Shown piece by piece: positions 38,081-47,536 of a stretch of DNA of 64,000 nucleotides; the stretch's first letter is position 1; each line of letters opens with the position of its first letter. Source of the DNA: Zobellia roscoffensis (GTDB lineage Bacteria; Bacteroidota; Bacteroidia; Flavobacteriales; Flavobacteriaceae); NCBI RefSeq assembly GCF_015330165.1, contig NZ_JADDXT010000002.1, positions 3,499,646-3,563,645 of the forward strand. The letters are read 5' to 3'. The notes under the pieces were generated by a model. That model ran no database searches, had not been told where the DNA came from, and was given only the letters and a program-made list of their open reading frames with translations. The translations under genes were made by a program, and so were the position numbers.

Positions 38081-39457
38081 ATGAAGGCTTACAAATACAG
38101 TGTGAACATGCGCGTACGACGGTTTTTTTTATTTCCTATTGTTTTTTTAACACTAATATTATCTTCTTTTCATCAAAATAACGCACAAGATAACGATGAT
38201 GGTAAATTTACTGTTGTGTTGGATGCGGGTCATGGAGGACATGATCCGGGTAACTTAGGAAATGGCTATTTGGAAAAGAAAATAGCATTGAATATTGTTC
38301 TAAAAGCAGGTGAACTGCTGGAGAAGAATCCTGATATTAAAGTTATTTATACGCGTAAGGATGATACGTTCGTTGATTTGTACGAACGCGGACAGATAGC
38401 GAATAAGTCCAATGCGGACCTTTTTGTTTCTGTTCATTGTGATTCGCACACTTCCAATGCACATGGGGCTGGAACTTTTGTGTTAGGGTTACATGCTAAC
38501 AAGCAGAATTTTGAAATAGCCAAAAAGGAGAATTCCGTAATCTATTTAGAAGATAATTATAAGTCTAAATATGCGGGTTATGATATTAATTCTCCTGAGT
38601 CCGTTATTGGGCTTACCATAATGCAAGAAGAGTTTTTAGATCAAAGTATTGCCTTGGCCAAGTTTATGCAAGATAATTTTTCAAACAAGTTAAAAAGAAC
38701 AGATAGAAAGGTGAAGCAAGCTGGATTTATAGTCCTACACCAAACCGTAATGCCAAGTGTATTGGTAGAAACCGGTTTTTTAACCAATAAAGAAGAAGGT
38801 GCTTATCTAAATTCTAAAAAAGGGCAGTTAGAAATTGCGAGTTCTATTGCAGATGCTATTGTTACTTATAAGAAGAATGCAATGGCCAATGTAGCTGACT
38901 TTTCGGCAAATAGCATTCCTGATGCTCCGGAACCTGAAGTTATTGAAAAGCAGAATAAAACACCCAAGAAAAAAGAAGTGGCTGCTGCTAAAAAAGAAAC
39001 GGTTGCTAAGGAAATAAAGGATGAGGCGTCTGTAGCCAAAGCTACAGAGTTGCCTATAGAAGACAAAAAGAAGGCGGCAACTCAGATTATAGAGGAAGCG
39101 AAAGCAAGCGATAAAAGTACAGTTGTTACTAAAAACGAACCCGAAAGTAAGGAGATACTTAAACCATCTAAAACGAATGATGTTGTTGTTCCAAAAGCTA
39201 AATCCAATGTAATTTATAAGGTGCAGATTATGGCTAGTGCAAAGAATATTCCTTTGCGTCCTTCTTCTTTCAATGGACTAAATCGTGTTGAAAAAGAGCC
39301 TTTTAAAAACTTATTTAGATATGTATATGGTAAAACAAGTTCATTGGAGGAGGCAAAAATGTTAAAATCCAATGCAGATTTAAAAGGGTATAAAACATCA
39401 TATATAGTAGCCTATAGAGACGGTAAGCGTATACCTTTTAAAGATAGTCTCAAATAG
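38081..39457 (+). CDS. N-acetylmuramoyl-L-alanine amidase (Amidase_3) with SPOR domain
   Basis: A 458-residue secreted amidase that cleaves the MurNAc-L-Ala bond to split septal peptidoglycan. The signal peptide spans about 1-35; ATG 38108 is an equally possible start and gives a tighter one (MRVRRFFLFP). The Zn2+ ligands of the Amidase_3 fold are visible in DAGHGGHDPG (His51), E65, SVHCDSH (about 115-121) and the catalytic Glu in VLVETGFLTN. A Lys/Glu/Ala-rich linker (about 270-370) leads to a C-terminal SPOR-type domain (about 376-458) that binds denuded glycan at division sites. It is divergent from lptD, and the MCE gene follows 100 bases downstream. Confidence 0.9.
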   Translation: MKAYKYSVNMRVRRFFLFPIVFLTLILSSFHQNNAQDNDDGKFTVVLDAGHGGHDPGNLGNGYLEKKIALNIVLKAGELLEKNPDIKVIYTRKDDTFVDLYERGQIANKSNADLFVSVHCDSHTSNAHGAGTFVLGLHANKQNFEIAKKENSVIYLEDNYKSKYAGYDINSPESVIGLTIMQEEFLDQSIALAKFMQDNFSNKLKRTDRKVKQAGFIVLHQTVMPSVLVETGFLTNKEEGAYLNSKKGQLEIASSIADAIVTYKKNAMANVADFSANSIPDAPEPEVIEKQNKTPKKKEVAAAKKETVAKEIKDEASVAKATELPIEDKKKAATQIIEEAKASDKSTVVTKNEPESKEILKPSKTNDVVVPKAKSNVIYKVQIMASAKNIPLRPSSFNGLNRVEKEPFKNLFRYVYGKTSSLEEAKMLKSNADLKGYKTSYIVAYRDGKRIPFKDSLK

Positions 39458-39497
39458 GTTTCACAGCAATAAATAAGTACCTTCCATATTTTATTTC

Positions 39498-39505
39498 TAA
39501 TTTTG
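39498..39505 (+). promoter_or_regulatory. candidate -7 box of the MCE gene unit
   Basis: TAATTTTG is an exact TAnnTTTG, 52 bases before the TTG start at 39558. The predicted leader would contain the short inverted repeat AGAGAC/GTCTCT (39509-39514 and 39530-39535). No -33 TTG is seen. Confidence 0.4.
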
Positions 39506-39557
39506 TTAGAGACCTATAGATTAAAAGAAGTCTCTTATTAACCCAAAATCGATCCTT

Positions 39558-40535
39558 TTGAAACTATCCAGGGAAATAAAAACAGGAATCATCGTAATAG
39601 GCGGTATACTGTTGTTCATCTTAGGCTTTAGCTACTTAAAATCGTCGCCATTATTTGAAGATGGTAAAACTGTGTATGCTGTTTATAAGGAAGTTGGAGG
39701 ACTCCAGGTAGGAACTCCAGTAACTATTAATGGTTTTATTGTAGGTAACGTAACGGGCGTTAAGTTCAAAGATAATAGTGGTAGTCTTATAGTAGAACTT
39801 TTTATTAAAAGTGATTTTGACTTTTCTAAGACTAGTCCAGCCGAGTTGTACGATACGGGTATAATAGGTGGTAAGGGTATACAAGTGAAACCAGTTTTTG
39901 ACGGGGCTCCCATGGCTAAATCTGGTGATACTTTGCCTAGTAGAATTCAATTGGGACTAACACAATTGGTTCAAAAACAACTTACACCATTGCAGCAGAA
40001 GGTTGAAGGTGCAGTTACAAATGCCGACAGTTTGCTAATGAACGTTAATGAAGTTTTGGATGATAAGGCGAAAAGGGACTTAAGAGAAACTTTAAGCGGA
40101 TTAAATAGCACAGTAGCCAGTTTTCAGAAGAGTGCAGATGTGCTCAATAGAATTTTGAGCAGTAATGAAAGTAGGTTAAATGAATCTTTAGATAATTTTC
40201 AAGAGCTGACTTCTAATTTTGCTAAATTATCCGATTCATTGAATAATGCTGGTTTGGGACGTACCCTAGCAAACTTAGAGTCTACCATGGGTAACTTGAA
40301 TAAGTTAATGGCTAATATAGAAAACGGGAATGGTACATTAGGGAAACTTGTAAAAGATGAAGAGCTTTATGATAATCTGAATAATGCATCTAGAGAGTTA
40401 GATTTATTATTACAAGATTTTCGTTTAAACCCTAAGCGTTACGTTAATGTATCTGTTTTTGGTAAAAAGCAGAAGGAATACGAACTTCCCGAAGAGGATC
40501 CCGCTAATCAATTACAACCGCAACCGCAACAATAA
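39558..40535 (+). CDS. MCE/MlaD family lipid-transport protein
   Basis: A 325-residue protein with one N-terminal transmembrane helix (about 8-27), a single MCE domain (about 35-115, including VGGLQVGTPVTINGFIVG and DTGIIGGKGIQV), and a long helical/coiled-coil region (about 135-290) typical of periplasm-spanning MCE proteins. Family members bind phospholipids and work with MlaE/MlaF ABC permeases; neither is encoded in this window. The start is TTG (39558); KLSREIKTGIIVI follows, matching related proteins. The stop codon TAA directly abuts the ATG of the next gene, an Fe-S membrane protein, so the two are co-translated from one mRNA. Confidence 0.88.
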   Translation: MKLSREIKTGIIVIGGILLFILGFSYLKSSPLFEDGKTVYAVYKEVGGLQVGTPVTINGFIVGNVTGVKFKDNSGSLIVELFIKSDFDFSKTSPAELYDTGIIGGKGIQVKPVFDGAPMAKSGDTLPSRIQLGLTQLVQKQLTPLQQKVEGAVTNADSLLMNVNEVLDDKAKRDLRETLSGLNSTVASFQKSADVLNRILSSNESRLNESLDNFQELTSNFAKLSDSLNNAGLGRTLANLESTMGNLNKLMANIENGNGTLGKLVKDEELYDNLNNASRELDLLLQDFRLNPKRYVNVSVFGKKQKEYELPEEDPANQLQPQPQQ

Positions 40536-41864
40536 ATGGAATACCTGCCAAATATTATTTTTTTAGTCGTACTGATAGCCGGTATCGGCTTTTTTACAAA
40601 AAATGTAAAGCGCCTATCAAGAAACATTAAACTAGGTAGAGATGTTGACGTTTCTGATAATACGAGTCAACGATGGAAAAATATGGCGAAAATAGCCTTG
40701 GGTCAAACTAAAATGGTTGTTCGTCCTATAGCGGGCTTTCTACATATTATAGTTTACGTTGGTTTTATCATTATTAACATTGAAGTCGTAGAAATTATTT
40801 TAGATGGACTTTTAGGTACACATCGTCTTTTTGCCCCACTCGGAACGGTTTATGATATTCTAATTGGGTCTTTTGAGATACTAGCGTTTTTAGTTATTGT
40901 AGCGGTTACTATTTTTTGGGTACGAAGGAATATCATCCGTATCAAAAGGTTTATAAAACCAGAAATGACCGGTTGGCCAAAAAATGACGGAAATCTAATT
41001 CTGTATATAGAATTGGTACTGATGGCGTTGTTCTTAACCATGAACGGAGCTGATTATCAACTACAGCAAATGGGTGCTGCTCATTATACAGAGGCGGGAA
41101 TGTTTCCCGTAAGTCAGTTTATAGCACCACTTTTTGATGGTATGACAATGAGTTCTTTAATTACTCTAGAGAGAACAACTTGGTGGTTACATATAATTGG
41201 TATTCTCTGTTTTTTGAATTATTTATACTATTCAAAACACTTGCACATACTTTTAGCTTTTCCTAATACATACTACGGTAAGTTGGCGCCAAAGGGACAA
41301 TTTAAAAATTTAGATGCCGTAACGGCAGAAGTAAAACTAATGATGGACCCATCTGCAGACCCTTTTGCCGCTCCTGCGGAAGATGAAGCTGCAGAACCTG
41401 CTAAATTTGGTGCTTCGGATGTTATGGATTTGAGTTGGGTACAACTTTTAAATTCGTATACCTGTACAGAGTGTGGTCGTTGTACAGATGAATGTCCTGC
41501 AAACCAGACCGGAAAAAAGTTATCTCCACGAAAGATAATGATGGATACCAGAGATAGACTTGAGGAGGTCGGTAAAAATATTGATGCTAATAAAGGGCAG
41601 TTCGTAGATGATGGAAAACAGTTATTAGATGGCTATATCTCTAGAGAAGAACTTTGGGCTTGTACTACCTGTAATGCTTGTGTTCAGGCGTGCCCTGTGA
41701 GTATTGACCCACTTTCTATTATTATGGATATGCGACAGTATTTGGTAATGGAAGAGTCCGCAGCACCTACAGATTTAAATAATATGATGGGTAATGTAGA
41801 GAATAATGGTGCTCCGTGGCCTTTTAACCAAATGGACCGATTAAATTGGGCCAAGGAAGAATAA
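40536..41864 (+). CDS. membrane-bound 4Fe-4S dicluster protein (HdrC/NarI-like fusion)
   Basis: A 442-residue protein. The N-terminal half has about six hydrophobic segments with His residues in the manner of a cytochrome b/NarI-like quinone-interacting domain. A soluble domain follows with two 4Fe-4S motifs, CTECGRCTDECP (Cys310 onward) and CTTCNACVQACPVS (Cys376 onward). It probably passes electrons between a soluble partner and menaquinone at the inner membrane. It abuts the MCE gene upstream and is 50 bases from the CCG-domain gene, with which it forms an HdrC-HdrB-like pair. A small hairpin AAAGC/GCTTT plus T run at 41867-41882 separates them. Confidence 0.85.
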   Translation: MEYLPNIIFLVVLIAGIGFFTKNVKRLSRNIKLGRDVDVSDNTSQRWKNMAKIALGQTKMVVRPIAGFLHIIVYVGFIIINIEVVEIILDGLLGTHRLFAPLGTVYDILIGSFEILAFLVIVAVTIFWVRRNIIRIKRFIKPEMTGWPKNDGNLILYIELVLMALFLTMNGADYQLQQMGAAHYTEAGMFPVSQFIAPLFDGMTMSSLITLERTTWWLHIIGILCFLNYLYYSKHLHILLAFPNTYYGKLAPKGQFKNLDAVTAEVKLMMDPSADPFAAPAEDEAAEPAKFGASDVMDLSWVQLLNSYTCTECGRCTDECPANQTGKKLSPRKIMMDTRDRLEEVGKNIDANKGQFVDDGKQLLDGYISREELWACTTCNACVQACPVSIDPLSIIMDMRQYLVMEESAAPTDLNNMMGNVENNGAPWPFNQMDRLNWAKEE

Positions 41865-41914
41865 GAAAGCTTCTGCTTTTTTTCAATTAATTTTTAGAAC
41901 TAGAATTTTTTATA

Positions 41915-42706
41915 ATGGCGAACGAATTAAAAGTTCCAACAATGGCAGAGCTTTTTGCTGCAGGTCAAAAACCAGAAGTTTTATTTTGGGTTGGTTGCGC
42001 GGGAAGTTTTGATGATAGGGCAAAGAAAATAACTAAGGCATTTGTTCAATTATTGAATAGAGCCAAGGTTTCTTTTGCGGTTTTAGGAACAGAAGAAAGC
42101 TGTACCGGAGACCCTGCAAAAAGATCAGGTAACGAATTTCTTTTTCAAATGCAGGCAGTTACCAATATAGAGGTGATGAATGCCTACGGAATAAATAAAA
42201 TTGTAACGGCTTGTCCGCATTGTTTCAATACTATTAAAAATGAATATCCAGGCCTTGGAGGTCATTATGAGGTAGTTCATCACACGCAATTTTTAAAAAC
42301 GCTTTTTGATGATAAAAGAATTACATTGGAAGGTGGTCAATTCAAGGGCAAACGTATTACATATCACGATCCTTGTTATTTAGGTAGAGCAAATAATGTT
42401 TATGAGGCTCCTAGGGATTTGATTCGTAAACTGGATGCCGAGCTTATCGAAATGAAAAGCTGTAAAGAGAAAGGTTTGTGTTGTGGTGCAGGTGGAGCGC
42501 AAATGTTCAAAGAACCGGAAAAAGGTGATAAGGATGTGAATATTGAGCGTACCGAACAGGCAATGGAAACCCAACCTGAAATAATTGCAGCAGGATGCCC
42601 ATTTTGTAATACCATGATGACAGACGGCGTAAAGAACAAAGAAAAAGAAGGAGCTATTGCAGTTATGGATATAGCGGAGCTTATGGCTTCCGCCGGAGAC
42701 TTGTAG
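41915..42706 (+). CDS. CCG-domain Fe-S protein (HdrB/LutA/GlpC-like)
   Basis: A 263-residue soluble protein with two cysteine-rich CCG domains as in heterodisulfide reductase HdrB and lactate/glycolate oxidase subunits. Cysteine motifs are GCAGSFDD, ESCTGDPA, TACPHCFNT, HDPCYLGR, GLCCGAGGAQMF and AGCPFCNTM. It should bind one or two special 4Fe-4S clusters and act as the electron-transfer partner of the membrane Fe-S protein encoded just upstream. The dehydrogenase feeding it is not encoded here. The next gene is 39 bases downstream. Confidence 0.88.
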   Translation: MANELKVPTMAELFAAGQKPEVLFWVGCAGSFDDRAKKITKAFVQLLNRAKVSFAVLGTEESCTGDPAKRSGNEFLFQMQAVTNIEVMNAYGINKIVTACPHCFNTIKNEYPGLGGHYEVVHHTQFLKTLFDDKRITLEGGQFKGKRITYHDPCYLGRANNVYEAPRDLIRKLDAELIEMKSCKEKGLCCGAGGAQMFKEPEKGDKDVNIERTEQAMETQPEIIAAGCPFCNTMMTDGVKNKEKEGAIAVMDIAELMASAGDL

Positions 42707-42745
42707 AACTTCCAATTTTAGAACCCCAATTTAGAACACTATTTA

Positions 42746-43228
42746 ATGTTAGTAGAATTTAACACCTTACCGGATGCTTCCCGCATATGGATATACCAAG
42801 CCAACCGTAGTTTTACGGAAGCGGAATTAGAAGAAATACAAAAAGAGCTGGATAGTTTTATAACACAATGGACCGCCCATGGAAGCCAATTAAAGGCCGG
42901 ATATGAGATAAAATATAGGCGATTCATCATTCTTGCCTTAGATCAGAGTGCAACTGCAGCTTCTGGTTGCTCTATAGATGCTTCAGTTCATTTTATTCAG
43001 CATTTAGAGAAAAAGTACAATGTTGAATTGTTGGATAAGATGAATGTTTCTTACAAACAAGGCGAGCATATTGCTTATAAGTCTTTGGTAGATTTTAAAA
43101 AGATGGCCAAACAAAAAGCAGTGTCAAAAAACACCATTGTTTTTAACAACTTGGTCACTAATAAACAGGAGTACCAAGAACATTGGGAAGTGCCCGCTTC
43201 TGAAAGTTGGCATGCCCGTTTTATGTAG
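42746..43228 (+). CDS. conserved Bacteroidota protein, often misnamed 'ABC transporter ATPase'
   Basis: A 160-residue soluble protein. I recognise the family from Bacteroidota, where databases often call it an ABC transporter ATPase. No Walker A (GxxxxGK[ST]), signature or Walker B motif is present, so that name is unsupported. Visible conserved-looking stretches are ARIWIYQ-like SRIWIYQANR near the N-terminus, FITQWTAHG, FIILALDQ, GCSIDASVHFI, and the C-terminal EVPASESWHARF. The pattern of short acidic/basic strands and the many Trp/His residues do not reveal a catalytic site. It closes the cluster after the MCE and Fe-S genes. Confidence 0.78.
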   Translation: MLVEFNTLPDASRIWIYQANRSFTEAELEEIQKELDSFITQWTAHGSQLKAGYEIKYRRFIILALDQSATAASGCSIDASVHFIQHLEKKYNVELLDKMNVSYKQGEHIAYKSLVDFKKMAKQKAVSKNTIVFNNLVTNKQEYQEHWEVPASESWHARFM

Positions 43229-43333
43229 GTTTCCTGTTTGTTGTGTTTTCCGAAGTATTGATTTTATTATATATATCGGATGAAATGCAATATTCCCTTT
43301 AGTTTTTAGTTATTGCCATAGATCAATCTAGTA

Positions 43334-46246
43334 ATGCGGTTTTTTCCTGTTTTTTCCTTATTATTTTTCGCTTTTCTAACGGCCAGTGCCCAGCAACATC
43401 CTTTGGTTACAAAAGATAGTTTGGCACAAAGCAATTGGGTAGATGCACAATACAATAAAATGACCCTTGATGAAAAATTAGGACAACTTTTTATGGTAAT
43501 GGTGGCATCGGATCAGTCTAAAGCAAGTACGGATAAAGTCCGGACATTAATTAAGGAGCAGCAAATAGGCGGCGTTATTTTTTCTACTGGAGGTCCAGAT
43601 CGTCAAGCAAAACTCACCAATGATTATCAGTCGGCTTCAAAAATACCTTTACTTGTTGGTATGGATGCAGAATGGGGTTTGGCTATGCGCTTAGATTCTA
43701 CGTATGCCTTTCCATGGAATATGACTTTAGGGGCAATAACGGACAATACTATTGTGCAGAAGGTAGGGGAGCGAATAGGTGAACATGCGAAACGGTTGGG
43801 TGTGCATATTAATTTTGCACCAGATGTAGATATCAATACAAACCCACAAAACCCAATAATAGGAAACCGTTCATTTGGTGAAGACCGGGAAAACGTAGCT
43901 GAAAAGGGTATTGCTTTTATGAAAGGAATGGAAAGTGTTGGCGTACTTTCTAGTGGGAAACATTTTCCAGGTCATGGGGATACGGCTACTGACTCGCATA
44001 AAGCACTTCCAATTATCAATTTCACGAGAGAACGTTTAGATAGTTTAGAACTATATCCGTTCAGAAGGTTAATAGATGCTGGGTTGAGCAGCGTTATGGT
44101 AGCGCATCTAGAAGTACCGGCTTTAGAGTTGAAAAAAGAACTTCCATCTTCATTATCAGAACAAATTATATCTGGATTACTTAAAGAAGAAATGTGTTTT
44201 GAAGGATTGGTATTTACCGATGCTCTGAATATGAAGGGCGTAACCAACCATGGTAAGGATGGTGATGCAGAAGTTGCTGCGTTTATGGCGGGTAATGACA
44301 TTCTATTGATGCCAACAGAAGTAGAAAAAGCGAAAGAAAAACTCACTAAAGCCTACAACAAAGGCAAGATTTCAGAAGAGCGTTTGGCTAGTTCGGTCAA
44401 GAAGATTTTGATGGCAAAATATAAAGTGGGATTAAATAGGTACAAACCCGTGGAGTTAGACAATTTATATGAAGACTTAAATTCACGTACTGATGATCTT
44501 ATATACGAAGAGGCTATTGAGAATGCATTGACGGTAGTAAAAAACGATTTTTATTTAATGGGTATTAAACGCCTTGAAAATAAGAAGATTGCTTATGTTA
44601 AGTTTGGTGATGCAAATAGTGACCCGTTTGTTGAAGAATTGAATAAATATGCATCGGTAACACAGGTTAATGCTAGTGATATTAGTACTTTAAAAAATAA
44701 ATTAGAGAATTATAATCTAGTAATTATCGGTCATCATAAAAGCAATGAAAGCCCTTGGAAAGCCTATAAATTTTCTAAAAAGGAATTACAATGGTTAAAA
44801 GAAATTGCAGAGGAGCGAACGTCTAATCTAATACTTTCTGTTTTTGCTAAACCATATGCACTTTTGGACATTCCATCTTTTAAAAGTATTGATGGTGTAT
44901 TGATGGCATATCAAAATAGCGAGTTGGCGCAACGCAAAGCGGCTCAGTTGATCTTTGGAGCTATCCCTGCGAAAGGGAAATTGCCTGTTACGGCAAATAA
45001 AGAGTTTCCTGTTAATACTCAAGTAAAGTTAAAATCTCTTTTAAGGTTGGGGTACAGCTATCCAGAACGAGTTGGGTTTGATGCCGCTAAATTGGCGGAA
45101 GTAGATACTATGGTTCAGCATGGAATAGACTCTCTAATGTTTCCAGGTGCTCAGATTTTGATAGCTAGAAAAGGAAAAGTAGTTTATAACAAGGGTTTTG
45201 GAAAACCTACGTATGATTCCGAAGACAGTATAACAACTAAAAGTATTTATGATTTAGCTTCTATTTCCAAAATATTGGGTACGCTTCCCATGATAATGAA
45301 AATGGAAGAAGAAGGTAATATTAAGTTGAATAATACCTTTCAAGAACTGATTCCTGCCTATGCAGATTCTGAACTTAAAAATGTTACCGTACTGAAAGCA
45401 TTATCACATTATGGCAGACTGCCAGCGTGGATTGCTTTTTATGTAGATACGTTGGATAAGAACAGAAAACCATCAGAAGAGTTTTATAGAACGGAACCCA
45501 CCGATGGATTTTCATATAAAGTAACGGACAAGCTTTATTTAACGGATGCGTATAACGATTCCATTTATAATAGAATTGGACGTCAAGATTTAAAATCTAA
45601 CCGCTATCGGTATAGTGATGTAGCTTACTATGTCATGAAAAACTACGTTGAAAAAGTGGGTAAAGAAAGGTTGGATAAGCAAGTGGATGAGTTTTTGTAC
45701 CAACCTATTGGTGCAATGAGTACAAGTTATAATCCACTTGAAAAATTTCCAAAAAATAGGATTGTGCCAACGGAAGAGGATAAATATTACCGCTACGATA
45801 GAGTTCAAGGATACGTACATGATATGGGGGCTGCCATGCAAGGAGGAGTAGGTGGTCATGCCGGATTATTCAGTAATGCGGAAGATGTGGCTAAAATCAT
45901 GCAGATGTACTTGCAAAACGGCATTTATGGAGGAACTCGATTTTTAGATGCGCGAACAGTAAAGAAATTCAATACCTGCTATTTTTGTGATGAAAATGTA
46001 AGAAGAGGAGTTGGTTTTGATAAACCACAATTGAAAGATAGTGGCCCTACTTGTGGTTGTGTGTCCCGAAAAAGCTTTGGACATAGTGGTTTTACAGGCA
46101 CCTATACTTGGGCCGATCCAGAAGAAGAGATTGTTTATGTATTTCTTTCCAATAGAACTTACCCATCCTCTTCAAATACACTTTTGATTAAATCAGGTTT
46201 ACGAACACGAATTCAGCAAGTCATCTACGATGCTATTTTAAATTAG
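43334..46246 (+). CDS. GH3 beta-N-acetylglucosaminidase fused to a serine beta-lactamase-like domain
   Basis: A 970-residue secreted fusion with a signal peptide (1-19). Residues about 35-365 are a GH3 domain with the NagZ-type catalytic loop KHFPGHGDTATDSH and nucleophile Asp296 in FTDALNMKG. About 370-570 is a GH3 C-terminal-like alpha/beta domain. Residues about 580-960 form a class C beta-lactamase/esterase-like domain with SxxK (Ser643, Lys646 in SISK), YSD in place of YxN, and HSGFTG near the end. The combination is known in Bacteroidota and suggests muropeptide or cell-wall fragment turnover, with the second domain acting as a peptidase or esterase. It is followed 143 bases later by bshA. 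Substrate specificity is inferred. Confidence 0.88.
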   Translation: MRFFPVFSLLFFAFLTASAQQHPLVTKDSLAQSNWVDAQYNKMTLDEKLGQLFMVMVASDQSKASTDKVRTLIKEQQIGGVIFSTGGPDRQAKLTNDYQSASKIPLLVGMDAEWGLAMRLDSTYAFPWNMTLGAITDNTIVQKVGERIGEHAKRLGVHINFAPDVDINTNPQNPIIGNRSFGEDRENVAEKGIAFMKGMESVGVLSSGKHFPGHGDTATDSHKALPIINFTRERLDSLELYPFRRLIDAGLSSVMVAHLEVPALELKKELPSSLSEQIISGLLKEEMCFEGLVFTDALNMKGVTNHGKDGDAEVAAFMAGNDILLMPTEVEKAKEKLTKAYNKGKISEERLASSVKKILMAKYKVGLNRYKPVELDNLYEDLNSRTDDLIYEEAIENALTVVKNDFYLMGIKRLENKKIAYVKFGDANSDPFVEELNKYASVTQVNASDISTLKNKLENYNLVIIGHHKSNESPWKAYKFSKKELQWLKEIAEERTSNLILSVFAKPYALLDIPSFKSIDGVLMAYQNSELAQRKAAQLIFGAIPAKGKLPVTANKEFPVNTQVKLKSLLRLGYSYPERVGFDAAKLAEVDTMVQHGIDSLMFPGAQILIARKGKVVYNKGFGKPTYDSEDSITTKSIYDLASISKILGTLPMIMKMEEEGNIKLNNTFQELIPAYADSELKNVTVLKALSHYGRLPAWIAFYVDTLDKNRKPSEEFYRTEPTDGFSYKVTDKLYLTDAYNDSIYNRIGRQDLKSNRYRYSDVAYYVMKNYVEKVGKERLDKQVDEFLYQPIGAMSTSYNPLEKFPKNRIVPTEEDKYYRYDRVQGYVHDMGAAMQGGVGGHAGLFSNAEDVAKIMQMYLQNGIYGGTRFLDARTVKKFNTCYFCDENVRRGVGFDKPQLKDSGPTCGCVSRKSFGHSGFTGTYTWADPEEEIVYVFLSNRTYPSSSNTLLIKSGLRTRIQQVIYDAILN

Positions 46247-46377
46247 TCCAACTAATTTCATGGTGCTACCTGTCTGGAAATTAATCTCTAAAATGCTTAA
46301 TTCCCTACTTATTGAATTATCTATAATCTGTCTTGAAATTTAAAAGAAGTTATACCGACTTACTTTATAGATTTAGC

Positions 46378-46385
46378 TAAATTTG
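46378..46385 (+). promoter_or_regulatory. -7 box of bshA, four bases from ATG
   Basis: TAAATTTG, then ACTA, then ATG. The box matches TAnnTTTG exactly. Its distance to the start codon implies a leaderless or near-leaderless mRNA. No TTG occurs at the -33 position. Confidence 0.5.
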
Positions 46386-46389
46386 ACTA

Positions 46390-47535
46390 ATGAAAATAGC
46401 AATAGTTTGTTACCCCACCTTTGGGGGCAGCGGTGTAGTAGCCACAGAACTGGGTATAGCTTTGGCCAATAGAGGTCATGAAGTTCATTTTGTAACCTAT
46501 AAGCAACCGGTTCGTTTGGGACTTTTGGGTAATAAAATTTACTTTCATGAAGTTCATGTACCGGAATATCCATTGTTTAAATATCAGCCGTATGAATTGG
46601 CTTTATCCAGCAAGTTGGTCGATACCGTCAAACTACATAATATAGACCTACTTCATGTTCATTATGCCATTCCGCATGCTTACGCAGGATATATGGCGAA
46701 AAAAATGTTGGAGGAAGAAGGAATATTTGTGCCTATGATTACTACTCTGCACGGTACGGATATCACGTTGGTAGGAAAACATCCGTTCTATAAGCCTGCA
46801 GTTACATTTAGCATCAACCAATCTGATGTAGTTACTTCTGTTTCGGAAAACTTGAAACAGCGTACAATGGAATTTTTTGATATTAAAAAGGAAATAGAAG
46901 TTGTACCTAATTTTATAGATGAATCTAATTACAGCACGTCCTTTACAGACTGCCAACGCTCTTTGATGGCAGAAGATGATGAAAAGATAGTTACCCATAT
47001 CAGTAATTTTAGAAAAGTAAAACGTATTCCAGATGTTATTGAAATTTTCAATCGCATACAAAAAGAAATTCCTGCTAAATTAGTAATGGTAGGCGAGGGG
47101 CCTGAAAAAGAAAATGCGGAGCGGTTATGTGAAGAAAAAGGGATAGCCGACCGTGTGATATTTTTAGGGAACAGTAATGAAATAGATAGAATTCTTTGTT
47201 TTTCAGATTTATTCTTGTTGCCATCTGAGTCGGAAAGTTTTGGTTTAGCAGCTCTAGAAGCAATGATAAACAAAGTACCTGTAATTTCAAGTAACGCTGG
47301 TGGAATACCTGAAGTTAACCAGCACGGCATCACAGGTTTTTTAAGCGATGTTGGAGATGTCGAGGATATGGCTCAAAATGCTATTCGTATTTTAGGCAAT
47401 GATGCTACTTTGGAAGAATTCAAGAAAAATGCGGTTATATCTGCTGGACGTTTTGATATAAAGAAAGTAGTACCTCTTTACGAGGCACTTTACGACAGAG
47501 CGCACAAAGCTAGATTTGATAAATCTTATAGTTAA
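46390..47535 (+). CDS. bshA: N-acetyl-alpha-D-glucosaminyl L-malate synthase BshA
   Basis: A 381-residue GT4-type glycosyltransferase catalysing the first step of bacillithiol synthesis, joining GlcNAc from UDP-GlcNAc to L-malate. The N-terminus IAIVCYPTFGGSGVVATELG is diagnostic of BshA. Other supports are YAIPHAYAGYMAK, TTLHGTDITLVG, NFRKVKRIPDV and the GT4 nucleotide-binding motif PSESESFGLAALEAMI. bshB and bshC are not in the window. A small lipoprotein gene follows after a single base. Confidence 0.95.
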   Translation: MKIAIVCYPTFGGSGVVATELGIALANRGHEVHFVTYKQPVRLGLLGNKIYFHEVHVPEYPLFKYQPYELALSSKLVDTVKLHNIDLLHVHYAIPHAYAGYMAKKMLEEEGIFVPMITTLHGTDITLVGKHPFYKPAVTFSINQSDVVTSVSENLKQRTMEFFDIKKEIEVVPNFIDESNYSTSFTDCQRSLMAEDDEKIVTHISNFRKVKRIPDVIEIFNRIQKEIPAKLVMVGEGPEKENAERLCEEKGIADRVIFLGNSNEIDRILCFSDLFLLPSESESFGLAALEAMINKVPVISSNAGGIPEVNQHGITGFLSDVGDVEDMAQNAIRILGNDATLEEFKKNAVISAGRFDIKKVVPLYEALYDRAHKARFDKSYS

Positions 47536-47536
47536 T

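Noticed and set aside
46648..47333. Long minus-strand frames (137 and 134 codons) inside bshA
   Set aside because: Antisense to an essential-looking, fully conserved glycosyltransferase; no homology-like features.
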